This document shows, piece by piece, positions 1 to 6,808 of a stretch of DNA of 10,616 nt. This DNA is from Candidatus Caenarcanales bacterium (GTDB taxonomy: Bacteria > Cyanobacteriota > Vampirovibrionia > LMEP-6097). The notes below the pieces were generated by a model. The model did no database searches. It saw only the letters and a program-made list of their open reading frames with translations, and was not told the DNA's origin. Position 1 is the first letter of the stretch. Every line of letters begins with the position of its first letter. Location of the stretch: the NCBI GenBank assembly GCA_022447685.1, contig JAKVAO010000081.1, positions 1 through 10,616 on the forward strand, in the 5' to 3' direction. The position numbers and the translations under genes are program-made.

Positions 1-27
1 TCTTATTAGTAACTCATGAATAACTAG

Positions 28-1505
28 ATTTGGCCAGAGCTAGACCTATTTGTTTACATAATCTTTATTTTTTACCTAAGTAGTTACAACGAAAGGGAAG
101 AAACCAGAGAAAAATTAGATTTCATCCGAAAAAATCCTGATCTCTCAACTCTAGCTGCTTATCAAAATTTATTCTCCCAAGAAAAAAGAAGCGCCAAAGA
201 AAGAGACAAAGGAAAACAAAAAACTATTCAAGCTGAACTAGCGAGACTAAATAGAAAACTTGAACTTGAAAAGCTAAAAACAGAATCAGTTCTAATCCCA
301 GAAAATATAGATAAGTTTGTTCAAACTTACTATTACTCAAGTAAATTCAATGAAGATAGCTCATTCTTTGAAAAAGAGAAGAATGCGATGCTATTAGAAA
401 GACTATACATTGGTGATACGGTCAGAAATTATACAAAAAAAGACAAGAAAATCTCTGCTTAGAGATCTTTGAATTACATAGATCCAAAGCCAAAAAATTA
501 CTGATTAGAGTAGATGAAAAAAACAATAATACAGAAAAGAAAAACCTTAAGTTTAATAGAAAAGATTCGAAACATAATAATTTCCACCAAGAAACAGGAG
601 ACGGGTTCACACAAAATTCTTTTGAGCATAAGCGTCTGAATAAGTTCTATGAACGACTAAAATTTCATTTAAATAATCCAAACTTCGATCCTACTGAAGA
701 ATCAATCACACAAAGTTCCTGTGGACAAGAATAGTCCAAATTCATCAGAAATAGAAGTAGTAATAAGTAAACCTGATATTAAGTCAAAGGCTTATGCTAT
801 TCCTATCAAAATCTCCCATCCTTTGGTGCAAATATCTAAAATTGAAACAAGCTCATTAATAAGTATCCTAAAAGATATCAAGAAAGCCACAGATTTAAAA
901 CCATAAAAGCAAATGCTGCAAATAAGCCAAAAAAACAAAAGAAAACAAACAACTACAGCTCAAGAAAATAAAGAAAAAGCATTCGAAAGATTTAAGGCAC
1001 TGAGTATTTATGTAGAACACCACAAAGACCCAAAAGGATATAAAGATACATATATTATTTCAGACTTAAGAACTGGTGAAGAAGAGTTTCTTTTTAGTAT
1101 TAAATACGAACCTAATTTACAGAAAGGAAATCAATTAATAATTAGTAATCTCAATGCAAGTGGAAATTACACTAAAAATTTCACAATAAAGGAAAAAGAT
1201 AAGATTCATACATCGCTGAATGCAAAAGATAACTATATTTTGTCTAACAACACAAAAAAAGTTTCTCAATACACAAGGGAAATCGCTGACTTCATTGGTG
1301 AATTTTTTATAGGACGCTTAGTACCTGAAGCCCATGATTCAAGAGCCTTGAGTAAATAAAGCTACTGAGTGAAATATCAAAAGAATATGACAAAGATTCA
1401 GCAAAGAAACTCAGAGAAATTGCTAAAAACCATGAGTTTAAAGAAGTTCCAGCTGGAATTAGCTTATCTTCAGCCCAGTTACTTGCAAGAAAACCTAGTA
1501 ATTAA
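28..1505 (+). pseudogene. Decayed Lys/Asn-rich gene, multiply frameshifted
   Basis: Codon-like sequence runs through the whole stretch but changes frame repeatedly. Frame 1 is open at 28-459 without an early ATG. Frame 3 is open at 417-731 (TAG 732). Frame 1 is open at 673-903 (TAA 904) and continues past that stop at 907-1356 (TAA 1357). Frame 3 is open at 1356-1502 (TAA 1503). The pieces join smoothly in composition, all rich in K, N, E and I. The conceptual product of about 490 residues begins with a hydrophobic stretch (around LFVYIIFIFYLSSY), so the parent may have been membrane-anchored, followed by a charged, probably coiled-coil region. The first frame change lies at an A7 tract near 435-441. 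I recognise no family. The reading could also be several small genes, but the lack of starts and the overlapping open frames favour one broken gene. Its 3' end meets the opposite-strand remnant tail to tail. Intact genes nearby show no such lesions, which argues against general sequencing error. Confidence 0.6.
913..1359 (+). CDS. Longest open piece of the decayed gene (148 aa, unknown)
   Basis: This is the longest ATG-initiated segment within the broken gene and could be called as a separate hypothetical protein. It is hydrophilic and mixed alpha/beta in character, with a Lys/Gln/Thr-rich N-terminus (about residues 1-25), no signal peptide and no membrane segment. The same frame is open immediately upstream as far back as 673, interrupted only by the TAA at 904-906. 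The sense of the protein appears to continue downstream in frame 3 (1356-1502, rich in Ser, Lys and Glu). No Shine-Dalgarno sequence precedes the ATG. I therefore read it as a fragment rather than an independent gene, but expression as a small protein cannot be excluded. No family recognised. Confidence 0.35.
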   Translation: MLQISQKNKRKQTTTAQENKEKAFERFKALSIYVEHHKDPKGYKDTYIISDLRTGEEEFLFSIKYEPNLQKGNQLIISNLNASGNYTKNFTIKEKDKIHTSLNAKDNYILSNNTKKVSQYTREIADFIGEFFIGRLVPEAHDSRALSK

Positions 1506-1873
1506 CCACCAAAACTAGTAGCAATACCAGCAGATAACCTAAAGTCAGAACCACCTTGCTCGCCAAGAACTTCGATTACTGGGAAACCTGCACTCAAATT
1601 AAAAACAACTCTTTCATTAAAAGTCATTCTCATCCCAGGACTTAGAAACACTTTAGTTCCTCCATGGTTATCAATTTTCACACCATTTTCTTCTGGAATA
1701 CTCTGATAGATAGTATTAACTTCAAAAACCAAATCCACTTTGGACATTGCTGCTTTTAAGTCCCTCGATACAGCTCTATTACAGTTAGAATCATTCAAAC
1801 TAATTTCTGGCTTGAATTTTTTAATGGCAGTCTCAACAGCTGAAGAAGTATCACATAAAATTAGCTTTAAATT
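1502..1873 (-). pseudogene. Outer-membrane beta-barrel protein, C-terminal remnant
   Basis: The - strand frame is open from a TAG at 1874-1876 to the TAA at 1502-1504 and has no ATG near its 5' end; the only early start is a TTG at 1798. The last 80 or so residues look like the closing strands of a small outer-membrane barrel of the Phenol_MetA_deg/transporter type. They show alternating hydrophobic residues (VDLVFEVNTIYQ), a GGTKVFLSPGMRMTF strand, then FNLSAGFPVIEVLG, and a final FRLSAGIATSF strand ending close to the C-terminus. A full-length member would have some 250-300 residues and a signal peptide, both missing here. The remnant overlaps the stop of the decayed + strand gene by two bases, so the two losses may come from one rearrangement. 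The barrel assignment is by pattern only. Confidence 0.5.
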
Positions 1874-1948
1874 CTATGATAAAACTGCCTAAAGTATTAA
1901 TTTTCGATAATCAAATAATTAAGATATAAGCTATATTTAAGATTCACA

Positions 1949-2737
1949 ATGCCCCTAAACATCATAGCCACCCCCATAGGAAATCTGAGCGACATCAGTC
2001 TCAGAGCCATAGAAACGCTGAAAAACTGCGAGTTAATTTACTGTGAAGATACCAGAGTAAGTATTAAACTATTAAATCATTTTAATATTCAAGGCAAAAA
2101 GCTAATCAGCTGCAACAAAGAAAATGAACATAAACGAATCTCTGAAATCATTAAAGCCTTAGATGAAAATATCAACATTGCCTTAATCTCAGATGCAGGT
2201 ACACCACTGATCTCAGACCCTGGCTCAGAGCTACTCTCTAAACTTTGGGAGCATAAAAAAAACCTAAAAATCCAATCTATCCCAAGCCCAGAAATTATTC
2301 CTATAGGCGGTATTTCATCATTAACTACTGCTCTAAGCGTCTGCCCCATTGATTGCTCTAGGTTTTGCTTCGAAGGATTTCTGCCACACGGTGGCAAACA
2401 ACGTCGCAGAGTCTTAAGAAAATTACTCGAAGAAGAAAGAGCTTTAGTATTCTTCGAAAGCCCTCATAGGATTATAGATACACTAGAGGATCTCAGAAGT
2501 ATTTTCCTCACTGAAGAGGACACCAAAGACCTGAAAATCAAATCTGGGAAAAGATCTAACGAAAAGAAAAATGAAAAAAGTAAAAATATAAACAAAGATA
2601 ATCAAATCTTTTTTGCGCGAGAAATGACTAAAATTCATGAAGAATACTACTTTGGGACTATAGAAGAAGCAATAGAGTACCTTCAAGATAAATTCCCAAA
2701 TAAAAAAATCCAAGGCGAATTTGTGTTAATTTTTTAA
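1949..2737 (+). CDS. rsmI: 16S rRNA (cytidine1402-2'-O)-methyltransferase RsmI
   Basis: Transfers a methyl group from S-adenosylmethionine to the 2'-O of C1402 in the decoding centre of 16S rRNA; cytoplasmic. The tetrapyrrole-methylase fold is clear. ATPIGNL is at residues 7-13, CEDTR at 32-36, the SAM-loop signature SDAGTPLISDPG at 81-92, LTTALSV around 125-131, FEGFLP at 141-146, FFESPHR at 168-174, AREMTKIHEE at 223-232 and a terminal GEFVLIF. The length, 262 aa, is a little under the usual 270-290, and the protein lacks the C-terminal extension of longer members. Two oddities are visible. The canonical PGPSA motif before the second domain reads GGISS. A charged Lys/Asn/Glu-rich linker at about 187-218 sits between the second-domain core and the AREMTK motif. 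The ATG is the only start that gives the conserved N-terminus. No Shine-Dalgarno precedes it. The next gene starts 2 nt after its stop, so the two are probably cotranscribed. Confidence 0.95.
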   Translation: MPLNIIATPIGNLSDISLRAIETLKNCELIYCEDTRVSIKLLNHFNIQGKKLISCNKENEHKRISEIIKALDENINIALISDAGTPLISDPGSELLSKLWEHKKNLKIQSIPSPEIIPIGGISSLTTALSVCPIDCSRFCFEGFLPHGGKQRRRVLRKLLEEERALVFFESPHRIIDTLEDLRSIFLTEEDTKDLKIKSGKRSNEKKNEKSKNINKDNQIFFAREMTKIHEEYYFGTIEEAIEYLQDKFPNKKIQGEFVLIF

Positions 2738-2739
2738 GC

Positions 2740-3708
2740 ATGCTATTTGTAACTTCTCAGGCTAAGAAAAACGGAAGAAAATCCAAAATCGGTGAAGAAT
2801 TTATTTTCGACGAAGAAGATAATGAAGTCGGTAAAGAAGTATATTTTTGTGATGATAAAGCAGGCAAGAAAACAGAAATCGGTGCTGAAGCGCTTCTCAC
2901 TAGACTTAAAGATTCGCAAGCTAAAGAATTATTAATTTATTTCCACGGTTTCAATGTTCAACCAGATGACGCAATTGAAAACGGACGTAAAATGCAAAGA
3001 TTCTTTAATGAACAAGAATACAAGATCAAAGTTGTACCTTTTATTTGGCCTTGTGGTAACAAGCTTGGTTTTGCAAGAGATTATTATGATGACCAAGATG
3101 CTGCTGATGCAAGCAGAGTACCATTTGCAAGAATGATTGCAAAATTCATGGACTGGCAAGAAAAAAATCAAGATGCAGGAATACCTTGTCTAAAAAGAAT
3201 CAACGTACTTGCTCACTCTATGGGTAACAGAGTATTTAGAAACAGTATGAGTTACTGGTCTAAAAGATTTGCCAAAACACCAGATGTTCCTTTTATGTTT
3301 AGAAATACATTTCTAGTTGCAGCAGACGTTGCAAACCATACTCTAGAAAAAGGAAAGCTTGGAAATATCATTGCCGAAGCTTCTCGAAATGTTGTAACTT
3401 ACTTCGCTAGTGATGACCTAGCGCTTCGTGGCAGTAAAGCAGCTAATGTTAAAAACGGTCAACTCGGGAAAAGACTTGGTCACTCAGGTCCAGAGAATAT
3501 CAAAAAACCACACAATGAAGTACCAGAAAACGTTTATGCTATTGACTGTAACGATGTTAATACTGACTATGATAAACCATTAGGTCACTCCTACTATATA
3601 GATGACAAAAACGGCCAACCTAATAAAGTTTTCAAGCATATAGAAGAAGTTATTAGAACTGGTCGTGTTGAGACTAATGATAAAGGCATAGCTCGCATCA
3701 AAGACTAA
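2740..3708 (+). CDS. DUF900-type alpha/beta hydrolase
   Basis: A 322-aa alpha/beta hydrolase of the DUF900 family (substrate unknown in the family). The N-terminus MLFVTSQ and an acidic strand (EEFIFDEEDNE, 19-29) precede the core. LLIYFHGFNV (64-73) supplies the oxyanion-hole HGF motif. VLAHSMGN (156-163) is the nucleophile elbow with Ser160. AADVAN (194-199) and YFASDDLALRG (221-231) are the usual acid region, with Asp225 the likely triad acid. LGHSYY (281-286) carries the likely catalytic His283. There is no signal peptide or membrane segment, so it is probably cytoplasmic. It starts 2 nt after the rsmI stop, without a Shine-Dalgarno, which suggests translational coupling. The last base of its TAA stop coincides with the first base of the downstream inverted-repeat element, so insertion of that element may have reset the C-terminus. 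Esterase or lipase activity is an inference from the triad. Confidence 0.85.
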   Translation: MLFVTSQAKKNGRKSKIGEEFIFDEEDNEVGKEVYFCDDKAGKKTEIGAEALLTRLKDSQAKELLIYFHGFNVQPDDAIENGRKMQRFFNEQEYKIKVVPFIWPCGNKLGFARDYYDDQDAADASRVPFARMIAKFMDWQEKNQDAGIPCLKRINVLAHSMGNRVFRNSMSYWSKRFAKTPDVPFMFRNTFLVAADVANHTLEKGKLGNIIAEASRNVVTYFASDDLALRGSKAANVKNGQLGKRLGHSGPENIKKPHNEVPENVYAIDCNDVNTDYDKPLGHSYYIDDKNGQPNKVFKHIEEVIRTGRVETNDKGIARIKD

Positions 3709-3835
3709 TCAGAGCCATTTCACAGACTCACTAACTGCGTTGCTCAAAACACTCAAAGTCATCATTGACAATGAGTCAACTCAGTCTTTTCGAAATTTTG
3801 GCGCCTTGCTATTGAGCCCGTGAAATGGCTCTGAT
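3708..3835. repeat. 128-bp element with perfect 16-bp terminal inverted repeats (MITE-like)
   Basis: The left arm ATCAGAGCCATTTCAC (3708-3723) and right arm GTGAAATGGCTCTGAT (3820-3835) are exact reverse complements. The pairing resumes imperfectly inward (CTCA at 3727-3730 against TGAG at 3813-3816). Internal symmetry adds GACTCA (3725-3730) with TGAGTC (3772-3777), and TCATTG/CAATGA (3762-3774). The element is visibly richer in G+C than its surroundings and carries no gene. It fills most of the space between the stop codons of two convergent genes. The flanks read ACTA on the left and ACCA on the right, which is at best an imperfect target duplication. A non-autonomous mobile repeat and a bidirectional terminator are both possible; the 96-nt interior is long for a simple terminator. 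Confidence 0.65.
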
Positions 3836-3847
3836 ACCAAGGAAATA

Positions 3848-4435
3848 CTAAATAATACCTTTAGTGGTTCTAATAGAATCCTTCATTCTTTCGTCTATCT
3901 GCTTTGCAGCATCGAATGCTAGAGCGAAAGCTTTAAAGCTTGCTTCAATAATATGATGACTATTAATCCCAGTAATCTTATGGAAATGAACACAGAAACC
4001 TGCTCCATGAACTAGTGCTCTCCAGAATTCTACACAAAGTTCTGTTTCGAAAGTATTGATTCTCTCTTTATCTACAGGAACGTCATAGACTAGAAATGGA
4101 CGTGTCCCCATATCGATAGCGCAGTTAACCAGTGTTTCATCCATAGGTAAACTAGAACTTGCGTATCTTTTGATCCCCTTACGTTCACCAAGCGCTTCTT
4201 TTATCGCTTTCCCAAGAACAATTCCAGTATCTTCAACACTGTGATGATCATCAATATGATGGTCACCTTTGGTTTTGATAGTAAGATCTATGAAAGAGTG
4301 TCTCCTAAACTGCTCTAGCATATGATCAAAGAAAGGAACGCCGGTACTGATTTCACCTTTACCGCTGCCGTCGAGATTAATCTCAACAAAAACAGAAGTT
4401 TCTTTAGATTCACGTTTAATTACTGCTTTTCTCAT
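3848..4435 (-). CDS. hisB: Imidazoleglycerol-phosphate dehydratase
   Basis: Catalyses dehydration of imidazole glycerol phosphate to imidazole acetol phosphate in histidine biosynthesis, with two Mn ions per site; cytoplasmic, 24-mer in characterised members. At 195 aa it is the standalone enzyme, without the phosphatase domain fused in E. coli. Diagnostic motifs are all present: FFDHML (35-40), GDHHIDDHHSVEDTGI (57-72) with metal ligands His64, His65 and Glu68, MDETL (98-102), the second metal motif GINSHHIIEASFKA (156-169) with His160, His161 and Glu164, and a C-terminal TTKG. The start codon overlaps the stop of the upstream proline-rich gene in an ATGA, so translation is probably coupled. 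No other histidine gene is in the window. The RRHSF stretch at 44-48 is normal for the family. Confidence 0.97.
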   Translation of the reverse strand: MRKAVIKRESKETSVFVEINLDGSGKGEISTGVPFFDHMLEQFRRHSFIDLTIKTKGDHHIDDHHSVEDTGIVLGKAIKEALGERKGIKRYASSSLPMDETLVNCAIDMGTRPFLVYDVPVDKERINTFETELCVEFWRALVHGAGFCVHFHKITGINSHHIIEASFKAFALAFDAAKQIDERMKDSIRTTKGII

Positions 4436-5316
4436 CTTGGTTCAATAATATCATTTACACTTGCTAGTTCTAATTCTATATCCTCAATAAAATCTTCCAA
4501 AGCAATTTTAAGCTTGGCGCCGTGTTCCCGAAACTCAAACAAAACATTAGTAGCTTCACTCAAAGCATATTCATAGAATTTCTTTGCTTGATAATAATCG
4601 GGATCCTGCATTCTATCGAGCATATACATGGCATTGAGATAGGCAATAAATGCATTATTTAGCTCCTGAAAAATATCAATTTCTCTTTTGATTTCAGGAT
4701 GCAATTTAGCCTCTGTCATCCAGTAACGCTTAACTTGACGAAGATTTGCATTAGCATTCTCCAAACTATCTTCCATAATAGTTTTAAAACTTTTCTCTAC
4801 AACACCTATGTAAACTGGATTGTTATAAACTTTGGCTGATTCCGATTCCTTAACTTTAGTTTTCTCAAGTGCTGAACTAGATTTTTTTGGAGTAGCTATA
4901 GCTGCTTTAGCCTGAGGCTTAGGGACAGTAGCTTGAGGACTAGGACTATTAGTAGCTGTAGCTTCTTCGACTGGGACTTGCTGGACTTGAGATTTGGTCA
5001 CACTAGGAACCTGAGGTGGAGCCGGTGCTTTAAGCTTTGTTGCCGCAGCTGGAACTTTCGGCTGACTTGGGTGAATTGGAGCTTTCCGAACTGGTCTTTT
5101 CTGAGCTTTAGCTCTTTGGGATTTAGTTTCCTGAGGAGGCTTAGGAACAGTTAACTCCAGTATCATCGATGGATGTTTTTTTTGTTGTATATCTGAAAGA
5201 GTATGCGGCTTAGGTTCAGGGTGCGGCAAATTATCATAGACAACATTTGCCATAAGTCTATTTATACTAATAAATAGAAGTGAAAATATTATCAGCTTAA
5301 TTTTGAATATTTTCAT
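4432..5316 (-). CDS. Exported proline-rich protein of unknown function
   Basis: I do not recognise a family. The 294-aa product starts with a Sec signal peptide: basic MKIFKIK, a hydrophobic core at about 8-18, and probable cleavage after MA at 23. Residues 27-140 form a low-complexity linker rich in Pro, Lys, Ala, Gln and Val with many KP/PKP/APAP units, similar in character to the envelope-spanning linkers of TonB or to cell-wall-binding stretches. Residues 165-290 are predicted helical, charged and Tyr/Phe-containing, with acidic residues at the end (EDFIEDIELELASVNDI). The chosen ATG lies two codons inside a longer TTG-started frame and gives a standard signal peptide. The gene is transcribed away from a candidate promoter at 5366-5394 and leads into hisB by a 4-nt overlap. 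It probably sits in the periplasm, spanning away from the membrane or wall; this is inferred from composition alone. Confidence 0.75.
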   Translation of the reverse strand: MKIFKIKLIIFSLLFISINRLMANVVYDNLPHPEPKPHTLSDIQQKKHPSMILELTVPKPPQETKSQRAKAQKRPVRKAPIHPSQPKVPAAATKLKAPAPPQVPSVTKSQVQQVPVEEATATNSPSPQATVPKPQAKAAIATPKKSSSALEKTKVKESESAKVYNNPVYIGVVEKSFKTIMEDSLENANANLRQVKRYWMTEAKLHPEIKREIDIFQELNNAFIAYLNAMYMLDRMQDPDYYQAKKFYEYALSEATNVLFEFREHGAKLKIALEDFIEDIELELASVNDIIEPR

Positions 5317-5321
5317 AGCCA

Positions 5322-5337
5322 AATTTCTATAGAAATT
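5322..5337. promoter_or_regulatory. Perfect 16-bp palindrome at the start of the proline-rich gene
   Basis: AATTTCTATAGAAATT is an exact palindrome, ending 5 bp upstream of the ATG of the - strand proline-rich gene and downstream of its candidate promoter. The placement fits a repressor operator. It could also matter in RNA, where it would lie over the ribosome-binding region; the self-complementary sequence has no loop, so a stable hairpin is less likely than a protein site. It is AT-rich, so chance occurrence is not excluded. Confidence 0.4.
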
Positions 5338-5365
5338 ACGATTATGCAGTAGCCGCCTAATAATA

Positions 5366-5394
5366 ATTATCCCAATATCAAGATATTCTTACAA
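5366..5394 (-). promoter_or_regulatory. Candidate sigma-70-type promoter for the proline-rich/hisB pair
   Basis: On the - strand, TTGTAA (5394-5389) is followed after exactly 17 nt by GATAAT (5371-5366): four of six matches to the -35 consensus, five of six to the -10 consensus, and ideal spacing. Transcription would begin near 5359 and leave a leader of about 40 nt that contains the 16-bp palindrome. It is the best promoter-like pair seen in the divergent region 5317-5436. Confidence 0.5.
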
Positions 5395-5436
5395 GTAAAG
5401 TAAAAAATTTAGTACTTTTCAATTAGAATAAGTCTT

Positions 5437-6240
5437 ATGGACTACAGTTCTGAGTTAGAAAACAAGTTAAAAACATACATAGATGATCCTTCACTGGCAA
5501 TGAACCCTGCTTACAACAAGAATTTGCTTGCAAACAGAAGCTATCAGGAGATCTCAGAGTATCTTAGCAAAGACAAAAGAATAATTTTGCCTATAGGTAG
5601 CACTGAGCAGCATGGACCAGATGGGATTTTGGGGGTGGACCATATTACTGCAACTGGAATTGCTTATACTATCTCAGCTGTCACAGGAATCCTCTCTTGC
5701 CCTGCTCTTAACTACGGCATGGCTATACATCATCTCGGCTTCCCTGGCTCTATAGCTATGCGCCCGACTACTTATATAAATATTATTGTTGATATTCTTA
5801 CTAGCCTCAAGAAGCACGGCTTCAAAGAAATCATAGTGATAAACGGTCACGGTGGTAATAAAGGACCGTTTCTGAATGCTATGCAAGAGAAATACGATGA
5901 ATTTTCTGATCTTGAAGTAAAGTTTTTCAACTGGTGGGTAATGCCTAAACTAGAAAAAGAAATTATCCAAAAAGAATTTGGTGAGAAAGAAGGCTACCAT
6001 GCAACTCCAACCGAGATATCACTAACTATGGCTTTAATTCCTGATCGAATGACTATGCCAGATTCCTACAGCTGCCCTCAGAAAGAAGTCCCTAACTACA
6101 ACTGCAATTGGGTTAAACCAGCTAATTTCAGAGATCTCTATCCTGATGGAGTAATGAAAGCTGATTACAGTTTATCTACTGCTGAGATAGGCAAAAAAGT
6201 TCTAGAATCAGCTGTAAAAGAGATTATCGAAGTGATTTAG
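5437..6240 (+). CDS. Creatininase-family metal-dependent amidohydrolase
   Basis: A 267-aa member of the creatininase family, whose enzymes hydrolyse C-N bonds at a two-metal centre (examples include creatininase, the deformylase ArfB and the mycofactocin peptidase MftE). The family core is complete. IILPIGSTEQHGP (49-61) has Glu57 and His59, VDH (67-69) has Asp68, FPGSIAMRPTTY (102-113) follows, and VINGHGGN (134-141) has His138. HATPTEIS (188-195) has Glu193. The GHGGN form is typical of the broad family rather than true creatininase, which has GHYEN. The N-terminal 45 residues are an extra helical segment. No signal peptide, so cytoplasmic. The substrate cannot be told from sequence: no mycofactocin or riboflavin gene is nearby. 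No Shine-Dalgarno precedes the ATG. A TAGAAT hexamer 8 nt upstream has no convincing -35. The next gene begins 2 nt after its stop. Confidence 0.85.
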   Translation: MDYSSELENKLKTYIDDPSLAMNPAYNKNLLANRSYQEISEYLSKDKRIILPIGSTEQHGPDGILGVDHITATGIAYTISAVTGILSCPALNYGMAIHHLGFPGSIAMRPTTYINIIVDILTSLKKHGFKEIIVINGHGGNKGPFLNAMQEKYDEFSDLEVKFFNWWVMPKLEKEIIQKEFGEKEGYHATPTEISLTMALIPDRMTMPDSYSCPQKEVPNYNCNWVKPANFRDLYPDGVMKADYSLSTAEIGKKVLESAVKEIIEVI

Positions 6241-6242
6241 AA

Positions 6243-6788
6243 ATGTTTTTAAAGCAATTTAATCAGCGACTTAATTTTAATCAAGGAACTGGAGCTAGCC
6301 CTAAACTTATAGAATTAAAGCCTGAAAATCTGCAAAGCAATGTTACAAACTTTGATAACCAAGTTATAAATTCAGTTTTAGAATCTAAATCCTGGAAATT
6401 CTCAGGTTCCCAAGGAACACCTTTCCTTATAAGTTCAATACATAAACATATTCAGAGCAAACCTGATTCTTTAGGTAAATATCACGGCGGAGCAATCAAT
6501 GAATGGGACTTAGTTGTTATAGCCAAAAATCAAACAAAGAATAAGCACTATGAGTTAAGTTTCAAACTACCACTTTCAGAGCAAGAAATAAATCAACAGG
6601 ATAAAAATATAAGACCTAAAATTAGCTTAGAAGAATTTCTAGAGAAAGCCAGCCTTGAAGTGAAATCTCGCCCCTTAGATAGCCGTAATTCTATATTAAA
6701 ACAAGAAATTAAAATCGAAACTGGCTATATCACTGAATCATTGAAGCAAAAAATCATAAATTTGAAAAATCAGACAATAAGATCATAA
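6243..6788 (+). CDS. Hypothetical protein, 181 aa, downstream of the creatininase gene
   Basis: I do not recognise this protein. It is hydrophilic, with no signal peptide or membrane segment. The central part (about 45-115) looks like mixed alpha/beta structure, with Trp51, a GTPFLISSIHKHIQ segment, HGGAINEWDLVVIA (80-93) and a YELSFKLPLS strand. The C-terminal third is charged and helical, rich in Lys, Gln and Asn. Its ATG lies 2 nt after the creatininase stop, so it is probably cotranscribed and translationally coupled with that gene. Downstream lies the decayed reading frame beginning at 6809. The Lys/Asn-rich composition resembles that decayed region, so it might be the surviving 5' part of a larger broken gene; its clean start and stop and the compact spacing make a genuine small gene more likely. 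Confidence 0.55.
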   Translation: MFLKQFNQRLNFNQGTGASPKLIELKPENLQSNVTNFDNQVINSVLESKSWKFSGSQGTPFLISSIHKHIQSKPDSLGKYHGGAINEWDLVVIAKNQTKNKHYELSFKLPLSEQEINQQDKNIRPKISLEEFLEKASLEVKSRPLDSRNSILKQEIKIETGYITESLKQKIINLKNQTIRS

Positions 6789-6808
6789 ATCCTTTATTAT
6801 CTTAGGTA

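Noticed and set aside
28..1505. A relaxase, phage or toxin-antitoxin gene
   Set aside because: No catalytic motif, no partner gene and no mobile-element hallmark could be found in any frame.
1932..1937. TATATT as a -10 element of rsmI
   Set aside because: In such AT-rich sequence this hexamer is common and no -35 partner is visible at normal spacing.
2089..2397. 102-aa open frame on the - strand
   Set aside because: It lies entirely opposite conserved rsmI motifs and has no family-like sequence of its own; a shadow frame.
3762..3774. TCATTG-A-CAATGA as an independent hairpin terminator
   Set aside because: A one-base loop cannot form and there is no U-tract; it is better treated as part of the 128-bp element.
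4322..4576. 84-aa open frame on the + strand across the hisB/proline-rich junction
   Set aside because: Antisense to strongly conserved hisB motifs and not protein-like.
5424..5429. TAGAAT as a -10 element of the creatininase gene, implying a leaderless mRNA
   Set aside because: It sits 8 nt before the ATG and matches five of six, but there is no -35-like hexamer 16-18 nt upstream (A-rich only), so it is too weak to list.
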